From: Plumapathes pennacea
Lineage: Eukaryota > Cnidaria > Anthozoa > Antipatharia > Myriopathidae
Assembly: GCA_964036295.1 (NCBI GenBank)
Contig: OZ038469.1
Coordinates: 11,527,591-11,591,590 of the forward strand
Direction of reading: 5' to 3'
DNA length: 64,000 nt
The position numbers were made by a program, and so were the translations under genes. Position 1 is the first letter of the stretch. Every line of letters begins with the position of its first letter. Below are positions 55,300 through 64,000 of the stretch, one piece after another. A model generated the notes under the pieces. It ran no database searches and was not told the DNA's origin. It was given only the letters and a program-made list of their open reading frames with translations.

Positions 55300-56149
55300 T
55301 CACTGCATCACGGAAATACTGCTTGCGTCATTCTTGAGGGTGGTAAAGGTTCCTCATTTCTCATGAAACGTGATATGTCCACCAACCGCGAGACGTGATT
55401 CTTGAGAATAATTATAATTTTGAGAATTTTGAAAATAGTCCGTGAAATAAGAATTGGGTTTTGATTTTCGGTGAATAATAAATTTCGTTTACGTCATTTG
55501 CGATCTCCGTCACCACAAACTGTCTGATTTCGACGTACGTACCCTGAAAATGATGTTTTTTTTTAGCGAATCTAGATTTCAAACATTTTCCGGGGAGCAT
55601 GCCCCCGGATATCTGCAAAGCTTTGGATGTAAAAACGATAAGCTGTCAAAAAATCATAGAATTGGAACTATCCAATTTTTTGTGAAACATGAAATGCCTT
55701 TCATATTCGCCGTGAACTGTGAAACGGTCGATTTTGTAAAAAGTAATCCATATCCCCCCTTTTTTAATTACCAACCTCATTCTTACTGAGTGAATATGGA
55801 TATAAATTCGCTGAATTCTGTTTGTATAGGTAATCGCATGATTTCGAGTGCAATTTGGAATAAATGAGCACGAGTAAATTTTTCAAAGACCACTAAATTG
55901 CACGAGGGCCGCGCGAGTACATTTTACAAATTCGCGAGTTTACAGCTGCCTTGCTGCTTTGATTTTTATTGCTGGTTAAAACTGAGCGAAGCAAAGCAAA
56001 CATAATCAAACGATACCAACATTTCGATAAATTGAGGTCGCTCCCGGCTGTCACCGATTTTTTTACTTTAACCTACGCTTGTCAAACAATCGTATATTTA
56101 CCAAACCCACGGTGATAATAGCTCTGAAATACAACAGGCCGACTGGAAA

Positions 56150-56500
56150 TTAAGAAAGCCTGATAGAAGAAATGCATTTTAGAAAAAGACAGCACAGGCT
56201 AGGTTAATCGCCGCCTGTGATTAGAAACAAACGTCAAACTGTCAAAATCAATTATGCATGAAAATGAGATAAGTCACGCATTACTCTTTTCTTTGCTGGC
56301 CGACCTTTTCACTTACAAGCTCAAAGTGTAGATTCTCTCAATCTTTTGAAGCAAATGTACGAGTGTTGTAATTTTAACTTATAGTTTAATCGGGTTTCAC
56401 TGAGCAAGGTGTCAAAAGCCAGTTTCTTATACTATATGTAATTTTTCTGGTGGGAAACTGAAAGAGAAAATTGAAGTTGATCACTCTTGGGAGTCTCGCT
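56150..56500 (+). repeat. Dispersed AT-rich repeat, copy near 56 kb
   Basis: Best-preserved partner of 2037-2350. Confidence 0.65.
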
Positions 56501-57132
56501 GGAGTCTAGAGATTGCTCATTAAAGAATTCTAATGCTGCGTGCGGATAGTTGCCACATCAAACTTGAATCCCAGCATCTGCGGGGTTTTCAAAACTTGTT
56601 ATACTTGCAGGAGCCATGTGTCGACTTGTCATGTACGAAAAACACTTACGCTTGGTGGGTCAGTGATTTAGTAACAGGTTTTAAGTTATGAGACTCCATT
56701 TTTTAATGTCGGTTGTTGTTGGTAGTCTTTGCCGTATATGTATTCCCCGCAATATAACTGGTCTGCATGGCAGTCATGTACGTCAGTCATCAACGACAAC
56801 ACTCTTTCCAATGTGTAGCCTCACGGAGAGTATGACCAATGTTCGTGGGTCACGCGTCGCGGGTAGTTGTCGTGGGTCGCGGGTCTTAACTGATCCTCCT
56901 GCCAGCTACCATTATATATTTAGTCATACTTATTTCTGAAGCGAAATGTCAGAGTTGAAAACTGTGGGACGGTTATGGGGTTTCCTTCAAATCTTCCCCT
57001 CCCCGCGTTAGTTGTACTGTTAAAATAAACAGTCATGATAATGAAAACTAGTTGACCTATCCTCACTTGTTTTCAGTAGGCCTGAAATCTCATTATTTCT
57101 TTCTTTATGACAGTTCCTGATCAAGAACAGCA

Positions 57133-58287
57133 ATGGCCAAATTTCTTCCAGTAATTGGTGAAGTCTTCACAGCAGCAGAATCTACAGTCAAACTCGTCGG
57201 TGCTGGTGTTGTGGCCCCTTTTGATTCCGAAATATCTAAGAAACTTCTTAAAGGTGCCGGGGACGCTTGGGTGGACTATAAGGACAGCAATGGTATAGCT
57301 CTGGCGGTTCAAGGACGAGGCAAGGACCTCGGAAAGAAGACTGTTGGTTTTCTCGAGGGTACCCCTGCTGTGGGCCATGCAATAGGAATTGGGCGTTACA
57401 TTGCTGGTGATAAGGAAGGTGGAGATAGATGCATGAAGCAAGCCAGTCGGTCTACAGCGGTGATTGCAGCAGGAGTAGCCACTGGGGGAGCCGGTGCCGT
57501 CATAGGGGGACTAGCAGCGGTCGGTGCTGGGCTAGCAACAGATGCAGTGACTACCGGGATTGATTCTGCGGTGCATGGAGAGTACCGCCCCGCTGGAGTG
57601 GTTGCTGGAGTAACCGAGGCAGTCAAGACTGGAGATCCCAATAAAGTAGTAGATGCTGCTCTGATTCCAGTCGCTGACTTTGTTCACGGAGCAATTGATG
57701 GTGCCACAGAAACGAATGCCAAACTCAGCGCAGCCCGCAGGCCAAGAGGGCAGAAAGCTCCTGATGATATGGAAGCTGATGCAGAGGATGCTGGCGCTGC
57801 AGGTATAAGGTCAAGAGCAGTTAGTGCTCCGGGCAATATTCGACAACCTGGTCCCGGACGAGGTGCAGTAGCTGCAGGTGGAGCACGACGCCGATTGATC
57901 AAGTGCATTCTTGAGCCGCATCTCGACGGCGAGGAACCTTTGGAATACAGCATTGCAAATCCACCTTTTATGGCCACGTGGGAACCGCAGGGAAGGGTCC
58001 TCACACTATACATGAAAGAAGGGCAACTAGGAGAATTTGAGCAGGCCATGGAGAACTACCAAGGTGATGCTGAAGTGATACAGCCAGGCTCTTTCCCAGA
58101 GGGACATCGGAATGTACATAACTACCGCAACCGTGAAATCCCGCAGGGTGCAGATGTTCATACCCACGTTAAAATACTAGCAGATGATCATCAGCTTGTA
58201 GAAGCCACGTTTCGACAGGTTCTACACTTAGCTCTTGGTGATCAGTTTGTCGGTATAATTGATAGCTTTATTAAGGCATTGCTGTAG
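57133..58287 (+). CDS. Glycine-zipper protein of unknown function, 384 aa
   Basis: Single coding exon preceded, 20 bases before the ATG, by a strong splice acceptor (TTTCTTTCTTTATGACAG at 57096-57113), so a non-coding 5' exon is likely upstream. I do not recognise a named family, though similar N termini (FLPVIGEVFTAAES) are, as far as I recall, common among uncharacterised cnidarian proteins. Residues 1-30 look amphipathic. Residues 107-143 form a Gly/Ala-rich hydrophobic stretch (VIAAGVATGGAGAVIGGLAA) of glycine-zipper type, able to insert in membranes as a hairpin. A charged, Pro/Gly/Arg-rich linker (200-255) leads to a distinct C-terminal domain (255-384) with WEPQGRVLTLYMKEG and a His-rich VHTHVKILADDHQ. 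Base composition is visibly more GC-rich than its surroundings. No signal peptide. It could be a membrane-active effector, but that is conjecture. Confidence 0.85.
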   Translation: MAKFLPVIGEVFTAAESTVKLVGAGVVAPFDSEISKKLLKGAGDAWVDYKDSNGIALAVQGRGKDLGKKTVGFLEGTPAVGHAIGIGRYIAGDKEGGDRCMKQASRSTAVIAAGVATGGAGAVIGGLAAVGAGLATDAVTTGIDSAVHGEYRPAGVVAGVTEAVKTGDPNKVVDAALIPVADFVHGAIDGATETNAKLSAARRPRGQKAPDDMEADAEDAGAAGIRSRAVSAPGNIRQPGPGRGAVAAGGARRRLIKCILEPHLDGEEPLEYSIANPPFMATWEPQGRVLTLYMKEGQLGEFEQAMENYQGDAEVIQPGSFPEGHRNVHNYRNREIPQGADVHTHVKILADDHQLVEATFRQVLHLALGDQFVGIIDSFIKALL

Positions 58288-59764
58288 TTTCGCAGAAAGT
58301 GAATGAATGTGTGTTCGGCTTAGTATCTACAAATACAATATTGTTAACAAAACAGTAACAAGAAAGGAATCTGAAAGGTATCATTTCTCATTTCATCCAA
58401 TGAACACTACAACAACATACTTGTAGTTTTTTTTTTTAATTCTAAGTTGAAGGATCTGTGCAAATTAAATGTGTCTGCTTGCAAAATACAGAAACGCCTT
58501 CTTTTATATGCCGTGCTGTTAGCGCTCATTACGTGTGAGTTTTTAATGTTGTGTGTCATGTGTGAGTGACTACGCCGAGTGTGTGACTGTGTGTGCATGG
58601 AACTGGACGAATGGAGAAGAGGTGGCGGATGGGGAGGAACTTTTAGACTGCAAGCAGCCCCTCCTTTTTCCTCCAATAGGCCCCTACGCAGATTTTAATG
58701 CAAGATGGGTAATCCGGGCAAGAACAACTTAAAGAGACCCTCTCAGCGTAGATGCTTTGCGCGCCCAGTGACTGACGGCGGCCATTTTCGTATCATACGA
58801 AAATGGCGGATTCTCATGTTTTTCTACGTTTTATTGCGAAATAGATCAGCACAGACTCAGAAAGTGTATTGCATACGGCAAACAGCGACAGTAAGATTGA
58901 TCAGTCATAACGTGGGCGCCTTAGGAAAGTCGAGCTCGGGATGTAAATATAAACATGGGCGCGCAAAGCATCTACGATGAGAGGGTCTCTAGCTTTAAAA
59001 GAAACATGGCGGCGACGCGTGCGAGAGATTCGTTCATATTCTAGAACCACTGAAAGCTTGCAAATGACAATTTGGAGTGCTCCGAAGTTCTACCGATCAG
59101 AAAAACAAATGCAAATGCAGTTTATTTGTCCTGATTACCCATCATGCATTCAAATCCGTGAAGAGGTCTATTCATACATAAAATATACTCTAACTCTAAT
59201 CTTATTACTCGAAGAATGCCAGAATGAAATCATTGTTTTGATATATGGCAAAACAAACAGTACTGAACAACAATGGGCAACATGGTACCACAACTATCTG
59301 GTTTATAGCACAGACACATACATAGCTTGTGTGTACACACTTGAATATAGACGGCAGCTGCAAGTGTTTTACAAATTACAAACAAAAATGAAACAAAAAT
59401 GCGGGGGACAATCTAGAAAAAAAAAGCCGTTCGATGTACATCACAGAGACTTGATATGTACAAAGCTAGACTTGATATAAACACAAACCAAACTTGATAT
59501 GTTTTCACCTTTGTAAAAAAAAATTACTGGCATAAAATATATAAATAATTGACTTCCTGTCCACAAAATTGAATAAAACGCCTTGTGTATTGATTGGCCG
59601 ATGGATCGGCGCGCTGACCAATCATGGAAAGCCACATATTTTATCCCGCACGGCAGTGTCAACTACGCATGCGTGTGATGCCATAAGTCACCATAACATT
59701 GCAGCAGCATGCGGGTCTGATGGATTTTAAGTGGACTTCACAACAATTCCTCAATCCTGGGACG
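58288..59764. other. Intergenic region between glycine-zipper gene and ERO1
   Basis: Apart from the palindromic MITE at 58733-58990 no feature is supported. A 167-codon frame at 58977 starts inside that MITE and shows no family resemblance. Confidence 0.45.
58733..58990. mobile_element. 258-bp MITE with about 36-bp inverted ends
   Basis: Ends AGAGACCCTCTCAGCGTAGA and TCTACGATGAGAGGGTCTCT continue into GCTTTGCGCGCCCA with a single mismatch. GCCATTTTCGTATCATACGAAAATGGC is a near-perfect palindrome inside (58781-58807). Confidence 0.9.
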
Positions 59765-62700
59765 ATGAAGGGGTATTTCTGGATTGGCACGCTTTATATC
59801 TTCCATCTGGTGAGACCAGGAGTACAAGATCCCTCAACAGAGCGATGTTTTTGCCAGGTACATATGATTTAATATTTATCGCAAGGTAAACCAAAATGAC
59901 AGCGAATATCGTGTTTCTTGTATGGTTCTTTCGATTTGACACCCTGTGTATTGCATGTGTGCTGGTCTTTTGGGATAAGGTAGTGTTTCCAAACATGTTT
60001 TCTTTGCTGTATACGGACACCATCGTGTTGTCGAAAACAAGTTGCGAGAGAAGCGTTGTGCAGGCTGTCTCCAGCTGTGTTTGCGTGAATTTATTTGCAC
60101 ATGAGCTCCCCCGAGAGGGAACAGACAAAGATCACTGACTGTGAGAGATCGAGCCATAAGCGAATATAAGAGCAACTATTCTTTAAAAACCTTTTGCATC
60201 GCGCTTCATAATTCAGAGATATCGAGGGTTGGAGTATCACCAGACATTAGATTTTTTGTTGCCAAGATATTCCCATCGCGATTTATCTTCTCGTAATATC
60301 ATTGACACGTATTTTTTTTTATCTCGACTGTATGAAAACTTTTCTGCTGACTTTAGTCTATTCTATGTGGATTAGTTATATTCATTTACATTTTAAACAA
60401 CCAATTCATTTAGTTATAGGCTTTATAGATCCTTATATATTTTGAAATAATTTTTCAGCTAATTTCTCACTGATGGTAAAATAAAACATTTTCACCATGT
60501 AATTTGCATATTCCCTTAATTCAACTTTCCAACCTAGTTTAATACCGAGATATGTAATTTTTGAGACACAGCCGATTTAAAGAATTTACACTGAATGCAA
60601 TAAATTGTATTTATTTTGCTCTGTGAATATAATTTCACACTAACATAAACATTATTGACTTGTTGTAAGCACCAACAGTGATCAGGCACTGAACACCAAA
60701 TGATAATTATTTGGTGTTTGGAATAATTCTAATTATTGTTATTTGTTATTTAAAGGGTGCGATAAAAAAAAAAAAAAAAAAAAAAAAATCACCAGCTTAA
60801 TTGCCTGAGCACAAGCTGTAGAGTCATGACTCACTAGCCAATAAGACAGCTGCTGCTCAAATTGAGCAAATATTCACAAACTGCGGCCAGAGGGTTGCTA
60901 TGGGAGCGCAGGGCCAGTACTCTTTTGTATATGTATGCAGTGCTAACCACAAATGCAGGCAAATATCTTGGAAACAGACCCAAAATCTCAAAAACAAAAT
61001 ATGGGGAACATCTTATTTACATCAATATCAATCAAGTATGCAAAGTTACAGCACACTTGGACCAAAGTTAAAATCCAAAAAAAGATTGTCACATAGATTG
61101 TTTCTCCCCGGAGCTCTTCAAATTGTTGGGAAAATCTACTGACTTGACAGGAAAGTTTAATGTGGTCCTGGGCTGATGGTTGCACCAAGATAGCCACGGT
61201 ATATCCTAGCAGTTAGCACTCCCTCACCTTTCACACCAAGGGTGCAGGCTCAGTTCCCACTCAAGGCAGGGAAATTTGAGGTGTAAAACAACCTGGCTCT
61301 TTTCTCGTGGCTCAGATGACCACAGAAAATGGCAGTCTCATCTCTGGAAAAAAGAACCACATAGATATAAAAAAAAAACATCTGAGGACACCGCTAAATA
61401 TCTGGCAGTGATCAATCTAGAAGTTGAAGTAGTATTATGTGCACTTTTTAGAAGTTGCTATTTATGATCTTACTTAATTTTTTTCTGCAGTTGACAGGGA
61501 AGGTAGAGGAATGTTGTTGTGATGTGGAAACTGTGGACCAATTAAATAAAGAGATACATCCATTGATGACAGAACTTGTTAAAAATAATTACTTCAAATT
61601 TTTCAAGGTGAGAGATACTTTTAATTGATTGGTTTTGTGTGAAGTAATTGGCAGTGGAAAGTAAAACATTTGAGAAAGTATTAATATGAGTTTCATTGGA
61701 TATCCAGGTGAACCTTAACAGACAATGTCCTTTCTGGCCAGATGATGGCAGATGTGCACTGAAAGACTGTTCAGTGTCTGCATGCAAAGAGGTACAGACT
61801 TTACATATATATGGACTGTGTTTGATTTAATTTATACTGATTATGATATTAATATACGAAAAAAGGAAAAAAAGATTCAGATCACAGCAAGCATTTCCAT
61901 GCTAGTTTCTCAGCGCATACAAAGACCTTCTGAAAACGCTTGCTTTGTCGCACGGCATATGACATCTCCAGTGTGTACCTGTTTCATAGCTTTGAATACT
62001 CTGTTGTGTGCATGCTCATTGTTGCACGATCATATTTTTGTCTTTTGCTAACCAGGAGGAGTTGCCTTCTGGAATCAAGGGAGGTGATGAGGTACAGTAC
62101 AAAGTGATGTTTACATGATGTACATGTGTACCAACAAAGTGTTTTTATCAAATGTTTATTAGTGATGTCAAGGCTTGAATTATAAGTGTTCCTTTATATG
62201 TGCAAAGTTCTTGACATAACAAGATGACAATCCCAATACTGCAGATGTTATATAGTTGGCTAAATGACTGAAGAGTCCAATGGGTTTGAATGAAGATGTG
62301 AATACATGTTCATTAATGTACGTAATGACAACTTAAGCCAATTAACTCTTCTAGTTAGTTTTACACAGTATTACTGTACTGTCTGTATTACTCTGAAAAT
62401 AATGAAAGGGATTATTAAATTTTGTCTTCAGTGGAATTTAACATCAATATTACATAAACCAGGTAAACCAGAGACAAAGAAGAGAAGCTAAAGGTTCTAG
62501 TAGCCATAAAGATGACGAACTGCAAACAGAAGCAAAGGTGTGCAACCCATGTAATTTTCATCTAAAGTTATACCATAACTGCATAAAATTTGATTAAAAA
62601 TCTTAGATGTATAAAGGAAAAACTGAAATTGCAACTGCACAGACAATATTTTTGGTTACATCAAATAATAAATATGTATTTAGATGGCTTTGTAAATAAA

Positions 62701-64000
62701 GAGCCCTGGTGATGGGTGATTTTTACTCAAACTTTTATTGAAAAGTAAAAATAGTTGCTTTGGCACAAATTGGTACAATGTGGTAATGTGGTAATGGGAG
62801 CTGGCCCAAAGGAGAGGGGAGGGTCTATGAGAGATCTATCTGGGCAACAAGTCTGGTTGTATAACATACTCATCTAATGTCTGACTTTCCAGTTACATAT
62901 GTTTGAAACCCCCGCTCATTTATCCATTTGCATGAACTTGGCTTGGTCTGTCACAAATTTATATTTAGTATTTATTAAGTGCATTTTGCATTGGCCTCTA
63001 GGACAACAAAGGAGAAACATGTGGCTCAAAGAATGAAACAATCCTAGGAGAAGTCGATAGCACAATAAGGTAATCTATAAATCACTTATTAATAATTATA
63101 AATATATGCATGATTTCTAATGGTACAACTGCCTGGTAGTTAGTGTCAGTCAGCTTGGCCTGTTGAACTGCCTCACTGAGCAATGCAAATACAGTCGAAC
63201 CTCGCTATTTCGAACTCGCATAATTCGAAACTCTGTTATTTCAAAGTCAAGCTGAACCCCCATGGATATATTTTTCAGTCATTTACTATCGGCTATTTCG
63301 ATACCCCACTATTTCTAACTTTTTGTCATATGTCCTGTGGGACTTCAAAATAGCAGGGTTCGACACTGTAGCTATTCAATAGATTACTCAGAAACTAAGT
63401 AGCTTCCTACGCAGCTGTTCTGGGTCTAGCGAGAGAAGCTACATTGGAGGCTTAGTATTGAATAATAATTTCATTTATATTTTTCCTTTTCTTTTCAGTG
63501 ATGAAGACAAAGAAGCATTTGAGGTTTGGCACAGACATGATGATGCAGAGGAGAATTTCTGTGAACTTGATGGTAACTAATGCACTTTTATACAGGAAGT
63601 TTAATGGAATTGTTTGTTCATCAATAATATCTCCCACTAGCCCATAGCAAAACATAATATCAAATTTGGTACCATTTAAAAGTTTAAAATATTTTTAGGG
63701 AAAAGTTACTGTTCAAGACAGTCCTTGGAAGTCAAAAACTGAATATGAAGTTGATATACTTTTTAGTGACATACATGCTGAATTTTGGATTAAATGGCTG
63801 CAAAGGCCTGTTGTAACCTTTTATTAAATCAGCTGCTGCATCTTTCTATGGTTAATTATCAAACTTTTTATTTATTTTTTATTGTAAAGCATATTGAGTT
63901 GCTTATAAGAACAGTATATTAAGCTTGGCAAGTCTCTAACTATCTTGCTCCTGTATCTGGTTTCTTGTTTGTCTTTTGCAGATGACTCATCATCTGATAT
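59765..64000 (+). CDS. ERO1: ERO1-like thiol oxidase, 5' part (runs off window)
   Basis: Eight exons: 59765-59857, 61491-61607, 61708-61791, 62056-62091, 62463-62537, 63002-63069, 63499-63572, and 63982 to beyond 64000. About 188 residues are visible, all in phase. A signal-peptide-like N terminus (MKGYFWIGTLYIFHLV) precedes CFCQ, then CCCDVET, YFKFFKVNLNRQCPFW and CALKDCSVSAC, which match ERO1 closely; DCSVSAC contains the CxxxxC shuttle cysteine pair (about residues 91 and 96). HDDAEENFCELDD matches the later conserved HDD..DNFCE. An extra Cys gives CCC where the mammalian protein has CTC. ERO1 is the FAD-dependent ER-lumen oxidase that recycles PDI for disulfide formation. The FAD-binding part lies outside the window. 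Exons 5-6 are Lys/Glu/Ser-rich and the least conserved; exon 5 is the least certain call. Confidence 0.93.
60760..60787 (+). repeat. Poly-A tract
   Basis: About 25 A residues in ERO1 intron 1; may mark an old retroposon tail. Confidence 0.8.
61199..61436 (+). mobile_element. Degraded SINE related to that at 1044
   Basis: A tRNA-like head (CTAGCAGTTAGCACTCC, GGTGCAGGCTCAGTTCCC) is followed by GGCAGTCTCATCTC, GAACCAC and CTGAGGAC..CTAAATATCTGGCAGTGATC, which parallel the body of 1044-1410 in order. It lies in ERO1 intron 1. Confidence 0.6.
63192..63368. mobile_element. Pogo/Tigger-type MITE
   Basis: CAGTCGAACCTCGCTATTTC and AAATAGCAGGGTTCGACACTG are inverted ends, each flanked by TA. It lies in the ERO1 intron before exon 7. 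Confidence 0.8.

Larger units (their letters stand above)
54010..55415 (+). repeat. Direct duplication, copy 2
   Basis: Counterpart of 52985-53695, lengthened by two insertions at 54343-54789 and 54887-55299. Confidence 0.9.
52022..57112. other. Intergenic region rich in duplications and insertions
   Basis: No protein-coding gene recognised. 52985-55415 is a direct duplication with nested insertions (listed separately). 56150-56500 is a dispersed-repeat copy. Short frames at 52884, 54820 and 56688 have no domain, codon or splice support. Confidence 0.5.

Noticed and set aside
54820..55398. 192-aa protein
   Set aside because: Spans a transposon insertion relative to its duplicate at 53531, where the frame is interrupted.
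58977..59480. 167-aa protein upstream of ERO1
   Set aside because: Starts inside a MITE terminal repeat, has no recognisable domain and no splice or promoter support.

Overview
The window is animal nuclear DNA, most likely from an anthozoan cnidarian and probably a stony coral. Genes are split into short exons by GT-AG introns. It holds an array of secreted ependymin-like genes, a class A receptor with cnidarian-style duplicates, and clear orthologs of animal housekeeping genes (STX5, GPR137, SERINC, ERO1). Non-coding DNA is AT-rich and crowded with small palindromic transposons, tRNA-derived SINEs and a dispersed AT-rich repeat of a kind I associate with coral genomes. The exact species cannot be named from the sequence.

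Layout. (1) 1-13.9 kb, + strand: three tandem ependymin-related genes. Copy A has only its last two exons in the window; copies B (212 aa) and C (214 aa) are complete six-exon genes with signal peptides, TATA boxes and AATAAA signals. (2) 13.9-28.7 kb: a segmental-duplication zone. A class A GPCR gene (minus strand, intact at 27624-28724) has a truncated copy at 16338-17231 and a small third fragment at 18811-18933. Between them lie three to four copies of a 1.2-1.7 kb unit that encodes, on the minus strand, an 85-aa single-pass membrane protein I do not recognise. A 1.2 kb foldback structure sits among them. (3) 28.7-32.4 kb: gene-poor, with LINE remnants and palindromic MITEs. (4) 32.4-37.7 kb, minus: syntaxin-5 in ten coding exons. 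(5) 37.97-40.97 kb: a 3.0 kb non-autonomous DNA transposon with a target-site duplication and nested insertions, lodged between the STX5 and GPR137 promoters. (6) 41.4-46.75 kb, +: GPR137, with an array of CCAAT motifs in its last intron. (7) 49.3-52.0 kb, minus: a single-exon 902-aa protein made of two complete serine-incorporator (SERINC) domains fused head to tail. (8) 52-57 kb: a duplicated segment repeatedly hit by transposons, leaving clean filled/empty site pairs. (9) 57.1-58.3 kb, +: a 384-aa glycine-zipper protein of unknown function. (10) 59.8-64.0 kb, +: the 5' part of ERO1, which runs off the window.

How the genes relate. STX5 (ER-Golgi SNARE), GPR137 (lysosomal/mTORC1-linked membrane protein) and ERO1 (ER oxidase for disulfide formation) are endomembrane genes. 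From memory, GPR137 paralogs lie next to ERO1 paralogs in human (GPR137B-ERO1B, GPR137C-ERO1A), so their proximity here looks like ancient microsynteny. The most unusual items are the double SERINC gene, the amplified 85-aa ORF unit and the glycine-zipper gene.
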